Source: DATJGR01 sp963780795
Lineage (GTDB): Bacteria > Pseudomonadota > Gammaproteobacteria > Pseudomonadales > Azotimanducaceae
Assembly (NCBI GenBank): GCA_963780795.1
Contig: CAWADH010000014.1
Span: 62,001 to 126,000, forward strand
Length of the DNA stretch: 64,000 bases
Direction of reading: 5' to 3'
Shown here: positions 43,714 through 52,473 of the stretch, piece after piece
How the letters are laid out: each line of letters begins with the position of its first letter
How positions within the stretch are numbered: position 1 is the first letter of the stretch
Notes under the pieces: generated by a model
The model's input: the letters and a program-made list of their open reading frames with translations, nothing else
Database searches by the model: none
Told to the model about the DNA's origin: nothing
Program-made: the position numbers and the translations under genes

Positions 43714-44139
43714 TCAGGTCCCGCGCAGCACGAGCTGCTCGAGCTGACGATGATTGAGCAGACCGGGCTGCTGCAATGCGAGCTTGCCGTCGCGGAACAG
43801 CGCGAAGTTCGGAATGCTGCGCACGTTGTAGCGCTGCGCGAGCGCGCCATGTGCTTCGGTGTCGACTTTCAGCACGATTGCGCGGCCGGCAAGATTGGCC
43901 GCTGCTTTTGCCACTTCGGGCGCCGCCATCTTGCACGGCCCGCACCACGCCGCCCAGAAATCCACCAGCACCGGCACTGTCGCGTCGCGGGTGATTTCGT
44001 CGAAAGCTGCGGCATCGACGTCGACCGGTTCGCTCAGCGGCGGCAGCGGTTGCTTGCATGCTCCGCAGCGGCCGCGGTCGGCGAGGTGCCGCGGCGGAAT
44101 GCGGTTCTTCGTTCCGCAATCGGCACAAGTACGAATCAT
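43714..44139 (-). CDS. trxC: thioredoxin 2
   Basis: 141 residues. An N-terminal zinc-ribbon with Cys5, Cys8, Cys25 and Cys28 (RTCADCG and RGRCGACK) precedes the thioredoxin fold with the active site FWAAWCGPCKM (Cys66 and Cys69). The cis-Pro is in RSIPNFALF. This is the TrxC layout: a cytosolic disulfide reductase linked to oxidative stress. ATG at 44139 with GGAGAG. It is convergent with the four-helix membrane protein and divergent from glgP. Confidence 0.95.
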   Translation of the reverse strand: MIRTCADCGTKNRIPPRHLADRGRCGACKQPLPPLSEPVDVDAAAFDEITRDATVPVLVDFWAAWCGPCKMAAPEVAKAAANLAGRAIVLKVDTEAHGALAQRYNVRSIPNFALFRDGKLALQQPGLLNHRQLEQLVLRGT

Positions 44140-44202
44140 GAAGGCTCTCCGAACGACATCTCGCGCCTCATAATGCGGCCGTCAGTTGGAAAGGCAACAC
44201 CG

Positions 44203-44247
44203 ATGCAGCAGAAGCCGGGTTACACGCGCGTGACGGTGGTCGAGTGA
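44203..44247 (+). CDS. possible 14-residue leader peptide of glgP
   Basis: A tiny frame, MQQKPGYTRVTVVE, runs from ATG at 44203 to a TGA that overlaps the GTG start of glgP (GTGA at 44244-44247). GGAAAGG lies about 9 bases before the ATG. Its only support is the ribosome site and the overlap, which would couple translation; it may be chance. Confidence 0.25.
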   Translation: MQQKPGYTRVTVVE

Positions 44248-45944
44248 GCGACGAGTTCATTCACGAGCCGCGGATCGCGTATTTCTCGATGGAGATTGCG
44301 CTCGAGAGCGACATACCGACGTATGCCGGCGGGCTCGGCATCCTCGCGGGCGATACGGTGCGCTCTGCGGCCGACCTCGGCCTGCCGCTCGTCGCCGTGA
44401 CGCTCGTCAGCCGCGACGGCTATTTCTCGCAGCAGATCGACACGCAGGGCCGACAAGTCGAACAACCCGCTGCATGGGATCCGTCGCGGTTCGCGACGTT
44501 GCTCGATGCAAAGGTGGCGGTGCCGATCGAAGGCCACGTGGTGTGGGTGGGCGGTTGGTTGTATGTCTTGCAGAGCCACCTCGGCGGACGCCAGCCGGTA
44601 TTGCTGCTCGACACCGACTTTCCCGAGAATGCGCCGGCCGACAGGGTCATCACGCGCGAGCTCTACGGCGGTGACGACGCCAATCGTCTGAAGCAGGAGA
44701 TCGTGCTCGGCATCGGCGGTGTGCGGCTGCTGCGCGCGCTCGGGTTCACGCTGCGTCAGTACCACATGAACGAAGGCCACTCGGCGCTGCTCGGTCTCGA
44801 GCTGTTACGGCAATACGCATATCCGTCGGAAGATCTGCAGCCGGGTGAGTCCCGCTTCGACGTTCCGCGCGTGCGCGAGTTGTGCCGGTTCACGACGCAC
44901 ACACCGGTGGAGGCTGGTCACGATCGTTTCGACTATTCGCTCGTTGCGCGCGTCTTGAACGGTTCGGAGCACAGCGGCTTCATCGATCTCGATACGTTGA
45001 AGCACCTCGCCGGCGACGCGAACCTCAACATGACGCGGCTCGCGCTGAATCTCAGCGAATACGTCAATGGCGTTGCCGAAACGCACGCCGAAGTGTCCAG
45101 ACGGATGTTTCCCGGATATCAGGTTCACGCGATCACCAACGGCGTGCATCCGTTCACGTGGGTTGTCGAGAGCTTTCGCAAGCTGTTCGACCAGTACGTG
45201 CCGAGCTGGTGCCACGAACCCGAACTATTGGTGCGCGTCGACGGGAGCATTCCGGATGCGGCGATCTGGGCCGCGCACGTGCTGGCGAAGCAGGCCTTGA
45301 TCGACCGCGTTCGCGCGGCCAATGGCGTCGCGCTGAATCCCGATCTGCCGATTCTCGGATTTGCGCGACGCATGACCGCGTACAAACGGCCCGATCTGCT
45401 GTTCACCGATCTCGAACGGTTGCGCGCGATCGCGCGAGTACGACCGTTTCAGGTGGTGTTCGCCGGCAAGGCACACCCGCGCGACGAAGGCGGCAAGCGC
45501 CTCATCGAGCTGCTGCATGCTCACGCGAAGGCGCTTTCCGATGCCATTCCGGTAGCGTATCTGGCGAACTACGACATGAATCTCGCGCGCCTCATGGTGG
45601 CGGGTTGCGACGTCTGGCTGAACACGCCGATGCCGCCGATGGAGGCGTCCGGTACCAGCGGGATGAAGGCCGCGTTCAATGGCGTTCCGAACCTCTCCGT
45701 GCTCGACGGTTGGTGGGCGGAAGGCTGCATCGAAGGCGTCACCGGATGGGCAGTCGGCGACGCGAGTGCCGCTGACGGTCACGCGCAGTCGCTGTATGAC
45801 AAGCTCGAACACACGGTGTTGCCGTTGTTCGATGATCGCAGCGGTTGGCTGCGCGTGATGAAGGGCGCGATCAGCAAGAATGCGTCGTACTTCAACAGCC
45901 ATCGGATGATGCGCCGCTACGCGACCGAGGCGTATCTGCGTTGA
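44244..45944 (+). CDS. glgP: alpha-glucan phosphorylase (short form)
   Basis: 566 residues, GT35 family, the short type of about 550-600 residues. IAYFSMEIALESDIPTYAGG opens the protein with the glucan-site motif, QYHMNEGHSALLGLE follows, and FTTHTPVEAGHD and HAITNGVHPFTWV lie in the middle. The pyridoxal-phosphate Lys475 is in EASGTSGMKAAFNGVPNLSV. It would split alpha-1,4-glucan with phosphate to glucose-1-phosphate. Starts with GTG at 44244. It is the first gene of a plus-strand block that continues to the universal stress protein. Confidence 0.92.
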   Translation: MSDEFIHEPRIAYFSMEIALESDIPTYAGGLGILAGDTVRSAADLGLPLVAVTLVSRDGYFSQQIDTQGRQVEQPAAWDPSRFATLLDAKVAVPIEGHVVWVGGWLYVLQSHLGGRQPVLLLDTDFPENAPADRVITRELYGGDDANRLKQEIVLGIGGVRLLRALGFTLRQYHMNEGHSALLGLELLRQYAYPSEDLQPGESRFDVPRVRELCRFTTHTPVEAGHDRFDYSLVARVLNGSEHSGFIDLDTLKHLAGDANLNMTRLALNLSEYVNGVAETHAEVSRRMFPGYQVHAITNGVHPFTWVVESFRKLFDQYVPSWCHEPELLVRVDGSIPDAAIWAAHVLAKQALIDRVRAANGVALNPDLPILGFARRMTAYKRPDLLFTDLERLRAIARVRPFQVVFAGKAHPRDEGGKRLIELLHAHAKALSDAIPVAYLANYDMNLARLMVAGCDVWLNTPMPPMEASGTSGMKAAFNGVPNLSVLDGWWAEGCIEGVTGWAVGDASAADGHAQSLYDKLEHTVLPLFDDRSGWLRVMKGAISKNASYFNSHRMMRRYATEAYLR

Positions 45945-45970
45945 GAAGCGTGCTGACGTGCAGCGCCGCG

Positions 45971-45997
45971 ACCGATCGCGATATATAGTGGATCGGT
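45971..45997. promoter_or_regulatory. inverted repeat around a TATATAGT box, upstream of usp
   Basis: ACCGATC at 45971-45977 and GATCGGT at 45991-45997 form seven-base arms. The 13-base spacer GCGATATATAGTG contains TATAGT, close to a sigma-70 -10 element. The start codon of the universal stress gene lies 23 bases downstream. A repressor or activator site overlapping the promoter is plausible; the -35 element is not clear. Confidence 0.4.
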
Positions 45998-46020
45998 TGC
46001 ATCAACCGAGCGAAAACGCG

Positions 46021-46488
46021 ATGGCGCAGATATACGGCAAGATCCTCGTTCCCGTCGATGGCAGTCCGACCTCCGACAAAGGGCTGCAGGAAGCGATCAA
46101 GCTCGCGAAGGCGCTGGGCAGTTCGCTGCGCGTCGTGCACGTGGTGGATGAACTCGTCGTCGACTACTCCGGCATCGGCGGCACCAACTACTACTACACG
46201 GGCGACATCATCGACGGGTTGCGCGAAGGCGGTAAGAAAATCCTCGAGAACGCCGAAGCGCAGGTGCGCAAGAGCGGCCTGAAGCCGGAGGCCGTATTGC
46301 TGGAGGCGATCGGTGGACCGTCGTCGCGGCTGATCATCGCGCAGGCGCAGGAGTGGCCGGCCGATCTGATCGTGATGGGTACGCACGGTCGCCGCGGTAT
46401 CCGGCGCCTCGCACTCGGCAGCGACGCCGAACACGTGCTGCGTTCGTCGCCGGCGCCGGTGTTGCTTGTGCGCAGCGCGCCCGAGTGA
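46021..46488 (+). CDS. universal stress protein (UspA family)
   Basis: 155 residues, one Usp domain. KILVPVDGSPTSDKGLQEAIKLA opens the fold and DLIVMGTHGRRGIRRLALGSDAEHVLRSSPAPVLLV closes it (read in two parts). The latter is the ATP-binding G-x2-G-x9-G(S) motif: GTHGRRG and LGSDAEHVL. ATP binding is therefore likely. ATG at 46021. Its position inside the phosphoketolase island matches the low-oxygen or starvation settings in which such proteins are induced. Confidence 0.93.
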   Translation: MAQIYGKILVPVDGSPTSDKGLQEAIKLAKALGSSLRVVHVVDELVVDYSGIGGTNYYYTGDIIDGLREGGKKILENAEAQVRKSGLKPEAVLLEAIGGPSSRLIIAQAQEWPADLIVMGTHGRRGIRRLALGSDAEHVLRSSPAPVLLVRSAPE

Positions 46489-46489
46489 T

Positions 46490-47479
46490 CTACGCCACCA
46501 ACACCGCAGCGCCTTCGAAGCGACCGTTGCGCAAATCGTCCAGCGCCTGATTCGCGCGCGTCAGCGGATACGGCGTCGTTTGCGTCACGACGCCGGCGCG
46601 CGGTGCGATCTGCAGAAACTCGGTGGCGTCGCGCCGCGTGAGATTCGCCACCGAAACGAGTTGGCGCTCTTCCCACAGCAGGCTGTATGCAAATGCGGGT
46701 ATGTCGCTCATGTGGATGCCGGCGCACACCACGCGGCCGCCTTTGCGCACGGCGCGTAGCGCAATCGGAACGAGTTCGCCGACCGCGGCGAAGATGATGG
46801 CCGCATCGAGCGGTTGCGGCGGCGGTTCGGTCGAATCTCCGGCCCACACCGCACCGAGCCGCCGCGCGAACGCCTGCGCCGCGGTGTCGCCGGGGCGCGT
46901 GAACGCGTGCACCGCGCGTCCTTGCCACGCGGCCACCTGCGCGAGGATGTGTGCGGCCGCGCCGAAACCGTAGAGTCCGATGCGCTTTCCGGCGCCGGCG
47001 ATCACCAGCGCGCGCCATCCGATGAGTCCGGCACACAACAGCGGAGCGAGCGCCACGTCGTCGCCGTCGTCGCCGAGCGGAAATGCGTAGCGCGCGTCGG
47101 CGATCGTCGAGGTCGCATAACCGCCGTCGCGTGTGTAGCCGGTAAAGCCGGGCGAATCGCACAGGTTTTCGCTTCCCGACGTGCAGTAGCCGCAGGTGCC
47201 GCAGGTATATCCGAGCCACGGCACGCCAACGCGTTCACCGAGGCGCAAGGCCTCGACGCCGGCGCCGATTGCGTCGATGCGGCCGACGATCTCGTGTCCG
47301 GGAATGATCGGCACGCGCGGAGCCGCCAGTTCGCGATCCACCACGTGCAGGTCGGTGCGACACACGCCGCACGCCGCGACCTTGACGCGTATTTCGCCCG
47401 GCCCCGGCTCGCGATCCGGTAGTTCGGTCCACTCGAGCGGCGCGCCGAAGCGATTGAGAACCATTGCATGCATGATCAT
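46490..47479 (-). CDS. zinc-dependent alcohol dehydrogenase
   Basis: 329 residues, medium-chain dehydrogenase. Catalytic zinc: Cys40, His62 and Glu63 (ACGVCRTDLHV, IPGHEIVG). Structural zinc: Cys93, Cys96, Cys99 and Cys107 in GYTCGTCGYCTSGSENLC. The nucleotide-binding fold has IGLYGFGAAAHILAQVA. This fits AdhP-type alcohol dehydrogenases that reduce acetaldehyde or short aldehydes with NAD(P)H. It is convergent with the universal stress gene (stops two bases apart) and divergent from gap with a 79-base shared region. Confidence 0.92.
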   Translation of the reverse strand: MIMHAMVLNRFGAPLEWTELPDREPGPGEIRVKVAACGVCRTDLHVVDRELAAPRVPIIPGHEIVGRIDAIGAGVEALRLGERVGVPWLGYTCGTCGYCTSGSENLCDSPGFTGYTRDGGYATSTIADARYAFPLGDDGDDVALAPLLCAGLIGWRALVIAGAGKRIGLYGFGAAAHILAQVAAWQGRAVHAFTRPGDTAAQAFARRLGAVWAGDSTEPPPQPLDAAIIFAAVGELVPIALRAVRKGGRVVCAGIHMSDIPAFAYSLLWEERQLVSVANLTRRDATEFLQIAPRAGVVTQTTPYPLTRANQALDDLRNGRFEGAAVLVA

Positions 47480-47558
47480 TCCGTATCGTGCAGGTGGAAT
47501 TCGAACTGTGCAGTAACATCAAACCAATACGCGCGACCAACACCACACGAGAAACACT

Positions 47559-48578
47559 ATGACGACGAAGATTGCCATCAACGGATTCGGCCGCGTCGGT
47601 CGCTGCATCCTGCGCACGCTCAGCGAAGTGCCGCGCGACGACATTGAGCTCGTTGCCATCAACGATCTGGCGGACGCACGGACACTGGCGCACCTGTACA
47701 ACTATGACACGGTGCATGGTCGCGCCACAGTGCGCGCCGCTGCCGGCGACCGCGTGTTGGACATCGCCGGCCACATCATCAAGACGTTCGCGGCGAAAGA
47801 TCCGGAGGAACTGCCGTGGCGCGAACTCGGCGTCGACATCGTGCTGGAATGCACGGGCGTGTTCACGGACCGGACGAAGCTGCAGCCGCACTTCGACGCA
47901 GGCGCCCGCAAGGTGGTGCTGTCCGCGCCCGCGAAGGATCACGAAGCGATGATCGTGATCGGCGTGAACGAGGCCGACTACGATCCGGCGAATCACCACA
48001 TCGTTTCGTGCGGGTCGTGTACGACGAACGCGCTGGCGCCCGTGGCGAAGGTGCTCGACGAGAGCTTCGGCATCCGATTCGGCTTGATGACGACGATTCA
48101 TGCTTATACGAACGACCAGCCGGTGCTCGACATACCGCACCGCAAAGGCGATCTGCGGCGCGCGCGTGCCGCGGCGATGAACATGGTTCCGACGTCCACC
48201 GGCGCAGCGAAGGCGATCGGCGACGTTCTGCCGCGGCTCAAGGGCAAGATCGACGGGCAGGCGGTGCGCGTGCCGACCATGGACGTGAGCCTGGTCGACC
48301 TCACCGTTCAAACGGAGCGGCCGGTTACCAAAGGCACAATCGATGCGGCGATGAAACTCGCCAGCGAAGGTGCGCTGCGCGGCATTCTCGGTTTCAGCGA
48401 CGAACCGCTGGTATCCACCGACTACCTCGGTGATCCGCGTTCGTCGATCTACGACGCGACGCTGACGCAGGTGATCGGTGCGACCCTGGCGAAGGTGATG
48501 GCCTGGTACGACAACGAAATGGGTTTTGCCCACCGCATGGTGGAGTTGACGCAACTGGTGGCGGCGAAGACGAGGTGA
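47559..48578 (+). CDS. gap: glyceraldehyde-3-phosphate dehydrogenase, type I
   Basis: 339 residues, tetrameric glycolytic enzyme (EC 1.2.1.12). NAD motif INGFGRVGRCILRTL at 7-21; catalytic Cys154 in SCGSCTTNALAP; the His partner in TTIHAYTNDQPVLD; SxGA loop MVPTSTGAAKAIG. Substrate-type discrimination: the loop NDLADA after the second strand keeps Asp-Leu, favouring NAD over NADP. Here it would oxidise the glyceraldehyde-3-phosphate made by phosphoketolase. The ribosome site is weak (GAGAAACACT). A hairpin follows at 48581. Confidence 0.95.
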   Translation: MTTKIAINGFGRVGRCILRTLSEVPRDDIELVAINDLADARTLAHLYNYDTVHGRATVRAAAGDRVLDIAGHIIKTFAAKDPEELPWRELGVDIVLECTGVFTDRTKLQPHFDAGARKVVLSAPAKDHEAMIVIGVNEADYDPANHHIVSCGSCTTNALAPVAKVLDESFGIRFGLMTTIHAYTNDQPVLDIPHRKGDLRRARAAAMNMVPTSTGAAKAIGDVLPRLKGKIDGQAVRVPTMDVSLVDLTVQTERPVTKGTIDAAMKLASEGALRGILGFSDEPLVSTDYLGDPRSSIYDATLTQVIGATLAKVMAWYDNEMGFAHRMVELTQLVAAKTR

Positions 48579-48580
48579 TG

Positions 48581-48613
48581 CATCGCGCCCAACGGGGGCG
48601 CGAAGGCGCGATG
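48581..48613. terminator. hairpin between gap and the convergent DUF2934 gene
   Basis: Nine-base arms CATCGCGCC (48581-48589) and GGCGCGATG (48605-48613) around a 15-base G-rich loop. It starts three bases after the gap stop and ends 14 bases before the end of the convergent small gene. No T tract follows on either strand, so it is a hairpin that may protect mRNA ends or help terminate in both directions. Confidence 0.45.
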
Positions 48614-48626
48614 TGGTGTGAGCGGA

Positions 48627-48818
48627 CTACCGCTCTTTTGGTGCGGCGTTCACCCGCGCTTCGGCGTCGATCCAGTCTTCGACTTCGTGTCCCGGTTCGA
48701 AGCCGCGCTGCTCCGCCAGATAATAGGCCGCTTTGGCGATCGCTTCGCGACGCGCTTCCTCGGTCATCGTTTCGTCACGCGGCTTCGGCATTTCGACAAT
48801 CGTCTTGCGGGATTTCAT
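48627..48818 (-). CDS. DUF2934 small protein
   Basis: 63 residues, hydrophilic. TEEARREAIAKAAYYLAEQRGFEPGHEVEDWIDAEARV (read in two pieces) is the DUF2934 signature: a helix ending in YYLAEQRGF, then a GHEVEDWIDAE turn. Such proteins are frequent next to central-carbon and stress genes in Gamma- and Betaproteobacteria; their role is unknown. ATG at 48818 with AAGGAG upstream. The longer frame to 49301 is rejected because everything before ATG is Arg-rich antisense to ackA. Confidence 0.88.
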   Translation of the reverse strand: MKSRKTIVEMPKPRDETMTEEARREAIAKAAYYLAEQRGFEPGHEVEDWIDAEARVNAAPKER

Positions 48819-48922
48819 GAACGTGGCTCCTTCTTCGACACGATCCCCAATGCGTTGGTATCTCAGGTCCGCGATTAGTTCAATGCCGGCATGAACTTTT
48901 CTGACATGGTCTACTAGCGGCG

Positions 48923-50050
48923 ATGCGCGCCGAAAACATTCTGGTATTGAACGCCGGCTCCGCGACGCTGAAGTACGCGGTGTATGGGCCGGTCCGCGAA
49001 GGTTCGTCGGGGGCGTGCCTGTTGCGCGGGCAGGTGGAACTCGCGGCCGGCGGCGGAGAGCAGGCGGTGCGCGGCGCATTGCAGGAGATCGCGCACCGGC
49101 TCGACGCGTTTGCAATCGGCGCAGTCGGACACCGCATCGTGCACGGCGGCGCGAAATTCGTCGCGCCCGCGTTGATCGACGACGGCGTCGTTGCCGAACT
49201 GCGGGCGCTGCAGCCATTGGCGCCGCTGCACCAGGCGCTCGGGCTCGCGGTAGTTGCGGCCGCGCGCGCGGAGCGACCCCGCGTGCCGCACGTCGCAGCA
49301 TTCGATACCGCGTTCCATGCTTCGACGCCGAGGGTGGCGCAGCATTTCGCGCTGCCGCAGGTGTGGTTTGACCGCGGCGTGCGCCGTTTCGGGTTCCATG
49401 GACTGTCCTACGAGTTCATCGCGGCGAGTATCGATCGAATGGGCGTTATCGAACCGACACGGCGGATGGTGGTTGCGCATCTTGGGAGCGGTGCGAGTTT
49501 GTGTGCGATGCGCGGCGGCCGCAGCGTCGCCACCACCATGAGCTTCACGCCCACCGATGGTCTGATGATGGCAACCCGCAGCGGCGCGTTGGACCCCGGT
49601 GCGGTGCTGTTTCTGGTGCGTGAACACGGGATGAACGTCGATGCCGTGGAGCATCTGTTGAATCTGGAGTCGGGACTTCTCGGTGTGTCCGGCGTGAGCG
49701 GCGACATGCGCACGCTGCTCGAAAGCCGCGAGGCCGCCGCGCAATTCGCGGTGGACCTGTTCGTTCACAGGATCGTCGTGGAGACCGGCGCGATGGTCGC
49801 GGCGCTCGGCGGCGTAGATGCCATCGTGTTCACCGGCGGCATCGGCACGCACCAGCCGCAGATCAGAGCGCGGATCTGCGACGCGCTCGCCTGGCTCGGT
49901 GTCCAGGCCGATGCAGCCCTCAACGAGAGCGGCAAGACGCGGTTCGACGGCGCGCGCAGCGCAGTCGGTTTGTGGAACATCCCGACGGACGAAGAAGCCG
50001 TCATCGCGGCGCACACGGCGCGGCTTATATCTGGAACGAACGATGAGTGA
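48923..50050 (+). CDS. ackA: acetate kinase
   Basis: 375 residues, ASKHA fold (EC 2.7.2.1): acetyl-phosphate + ADP to acetate + ATP. Signature 1 is VLNAGSATLKYAVYG near the N-terminus. VGHRIVHGGAKF and FDTAFHASTPR follow, then RRFGFHGLSYEF and VVAHLGSGASLCAMRGGRSV, and FTGGIGTHQPQIRARIC near the end. The protein is about 25 residues shorter than typical AckA, mainly from loop losses. Its last eight bases overlap the phosphoketolase start (ATG at 50043 before TGA at 50048), so the two are translationally coupled. No phosphotransacetylase gene is in the window. Confidence 0.95.
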   Translation: MRAENILVLNAGSATLKYAVYGPVREGSSGACLLRGQVELAAGGGEQAVRGALQEIAHRLDAFAIGAVGHRIVHGGAKFVAPALIDDGVVAELRALQPLAPLHQALGLAVVAAARAERPRVPHVAAFDTAFHASTPRVAQHFALPQVWFDRGVRRFGFHGLSYEFIAASIDRMGVIEPTRRMVVAHLGSGASLCAMRGGRSVATTMSFTPTDGLMMATRSGALDPGAVLFLVREHGMNVDAVEHLLNLESGLLGVSGVSGDMRTLLESREAAAQFAVDLFVHRIVVETGAMVAALGGVDAIVFTGGIGTHQPQIRARICDALAWLGVQADAALNESGKTRFDGARSAVGLWNIPTDEEAVIAAHTARLISGTNDE

Positions 50051-52418
50051 AGAGATGGACGGCGACGAGATCGGCGCGATCGATGCGTACTGGCGCGCCG
50101 CCAACTACCTCAGCGTGGGTCAGATCTACCTGCTCGCCAATCCGTTGCTGAGACAACCGCTCGCCATCGAACACGTAAAGCCGCGCCTGCTCGGACATTG
50201 GGGCACCACGCCCGGTCTCAACTTCGTGTACGCGCACCTGAACCGCGCGATCAGGCAACGCGACCTGTCGATGATTCTGATCACCGGGCCCGGTCACGGC
50301 GGGCCGGGCATCGTCGCGAATGCGTATCTAGAGGGGACATACAGCGAGGTATATCCGTCGATCACGCGCGATGCCGAGGGGATGCAGAAGCTGTTCAAAC
50401 AGTTCTCGTTTCCGGGCGGTATCCCGAGTCACGTTGCGGCGGAAACGCCCGGGTCGATCCACGAAGGCGGCGAACTCGGTTACTCGCTGTCGCATGCGTA
50501 CGGCGCGGCGTTCGACAATCCGGGTCTCGTGGTCGCGTGCGTGATTGGCGACGGCGAAGCGGAAACGGGGCCGCTCGCCGCGTCGTGGCACTCCAACGAA
50601 TTTCTCAATCCGCGCGGCGACGGCGCGGTACTGCCGATCCTGCATCTGAACGGCTACAAGATCGCGAATCCGACGCTGCTTGCGCGCATGCCGGCGGAAG
50701 AACTCGATCAGCTGCTCAGAGGCTACGGCCATGTGCCGTATTACGTGGAGGGTTCGGATCCGACCACGATGCACCGTCGGATGGCGGCAATTCTCGGCGA
50801 CGTGCTCGACGAGATTCACCGCATTCAGCACGACGCGCGCGCGGGCCACGGCGAGGGCCGTCCGCGCTGGCCGATGATCGTGTTGCGCACACCGAAAGGA
50901 TGGACCGGCCCGCAGGAAGTAGATGGAAAGAAGACCGAAGGCCACTGGCGTTCGCATCAGGTGCCGTTGTCGAAGCTCGCCGAGAGTCCTGCGCATCTGG
51001 CGCAGCTCGAGCACTGGCTGAAGAGCTATCGCCCCGAAGAACTGTTCGATGAACACGGTGCACTGCGAACGAAACTGGCGCAGCTCGCGCCGCACGGCGC
51101 GAGCCGCCTCGGTGCAACGCCGCACGCGAACGGCGGGCTGCTGCTGCGCGATCTGCATTTGCCGGACATTCGCGACCATGCGGTGTCGATCGAGAAGCCG
51201 GGCGTTCTCGTCGCCGAATCGACGCGCGCGATGGGGCGTTACCTGCGCGACGTGCTGAACCTGAACGCGGAAGCGCGCAACTTCCGCATCGTCGGACCCG
51301 ACGAGACTGCGTCGAACCGATTGGACGATGTGTTCGAGGTGACCTCGCGCGTGTGGATGGACGAGATCCTGCCGACGGACACGAATCTCGCGCGGTACGG
51401 CCGAGTGATGGAGATCCTCAGCGAACACACCTGCGAAGGCTGGCTCGAGGGTTACCTGCTAACGGGCCGACACGGTCTCTTTTCGTGCTACGAAGCGTTC
51501 ATCCACATCGTCGATTCGATGTTCAACCAGCACGCGAAATGGTTGAAGGTGAGCGCGGGGATTCCGTGGCGGCGGCCGATCGCGTCGCTGAACTATCTGC
51601 TCACGTCACACGTGTGGCGGCAGGACCACAACGGCTTCTCGCATCAGGATCCGGGCTTCATCGATCACGTCGCGAACAAGAGTGCGAAAGTCGTCAGCGT
51701 GTACCTGCCGCCCGATGCGAACACGCTGTTGTGGGTGATCGACGAATGTCTGCGCAGCCGCAACCGCGTGAACGTCATCGTCGCGGGCAAGCAGCCCGAG
51801 CTGCAGTGGCTGACGATGGACGAAGCGCGCAAGCAGTGTCCTGCCGGCATCGGCATCTGGGAATGGGCGAGCAACGACGCGGGCGTCGAACCCGACGTGG
51901 TGATGGCGTGCGCTGGCGACGTGCCGACGCTCGAAACGCTCGCGGCGGTGCAGCTGTTGTGGGAGCACGTGCCCGAGATGCGGATTCGGGTCGTCAACGT
52001 CATCGACCTGATGACGTTGCAGCCGAACGAAGAACATCCGCACGGTCTGTCGAGCCACGACTTCGACCGGTTGTTCACGATGGACCGTCCGATCATCTTC
52101 GCGTATCACGGCTACCCATGGCTGATCCACCGCCTGGCGTACCGCCGCACCAACCATCCCAATCTGCACGTGCGCGGCTACAAGGAAGAAGGTACCACCA
52201 CGACGCCGTTCGACATGGCGGTGCGCAATCAGATCGACCGCTTCGACCTGATGTTCGATGCGGTGGATCGGGTGCCGCGATTCGCGCACCGGGCGCCGCA
52301 CATCAAGCAGGTCGTGCGCGACAAACTGATCGATCACCGCGAGTACATCGAACGCGTCGGCGACGACATGCCCGAAATCAAGGACTGGACCTGGCGCGGG
52401 CAACGGCCGGGCAGTTGA
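50043..52418 (+). CDS. xfp: xylulose-5-phosphate/fructose-6-phosphate phosphoketolase
   Basis: 791 residues, full length for the family. It cleaves xylulose-5-P or fructose-6-P with phosphate into acetyl-P plus glyceraldehyde-3-P or erythrose-4-P, with thiamine diphosphate. Seen: YLLANPLLRQPLAIEHVKPRLLGHWGT near the start, LITGPGHGGPG, GGIPSHVAAETPGSIHEGGELGYSLSHAYG, and the ThDP/Mg motif VIGDGEAETGPLAASW with Asn later (HLNGYKIANPT). ETASNRL and SCYEAFIHIVDSMF follow, then KQPELQWL near the C-terminus; longer stretches are given in parts. Start ATG at 50043 inside the ackA end. No RNA-level signal beyond the overlap is seen. Confidence 0.96.
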   Translation: MSEEMDGDEIGAIDAYWRAANYLSVGQIYLLANPLLRQPLAIEHVKPRLLGHWGTTPGLNFVYAHLNRAIRQRDLSMILITGPGHGGPGIVANAYLEGTYSEVYPSITRDAEGMQKLFKQFSFPGGIPSHVAAETPGSIHEGGELGYSLSHAYGAAFDNPGLVVACVIGDGEAETGPLAASWHSNEFLNPRGDGAVLPILHLNGYKIANPTLLARMPAEELDQLLRGYGHVPYYVEGSDPTTMHRRMAAILGDVLDEIHRIQHDARAGHGEGRPRWPMIVLRTPKGWTGPQEVDGKKTEGHWRSHQVPLSKLAESPAHLAQLEHWLKSYRPEELFDEHGALRTKLAQLAPHGASRLGATPHANGGLLLRDLHLPDIRDHAVSIEKPGVLVAESTRAMGRYLRDVLNLNAEARNFRIVGPDETASNRLDDVFEVTSRVWMDEILPTDTNLARYGRVMEILSEHTCEGWLEGYLLTGRHGLFSCYEAFIHIVDSMFNQHAKWLKVSAGIPWRRPIASLNYLLTSHVWRQDHNGFSHQDPGFIDHVANKSAKVVSVYLPPDANTLLWVIDECLRSRNRVNVIVAGKQPELQWLTMDEARKQCPAGIGIWEWASNDAGVEPDVVMACAGDVPTLETLAAVQLLWEHVPEMRIRVVNVIDLMTLQPNEEHPHGLSSHDFDRLFTMDRPIIFAYHGYPWLIHRLAYRRTNHPNLHVRGYKEEGTTTTPFDMAVRNQIDRFDLMFDAVDRVPRFAHRAPHIKQVVRDKLIDHREYIERVGDDMPEIKDWTWRGQRPGS

Positions 52419-52473
52419 CGGACGCGCCGGGCTACGGTCCACTGCGCTTCATCTCACGAACGACGGACTTCCG

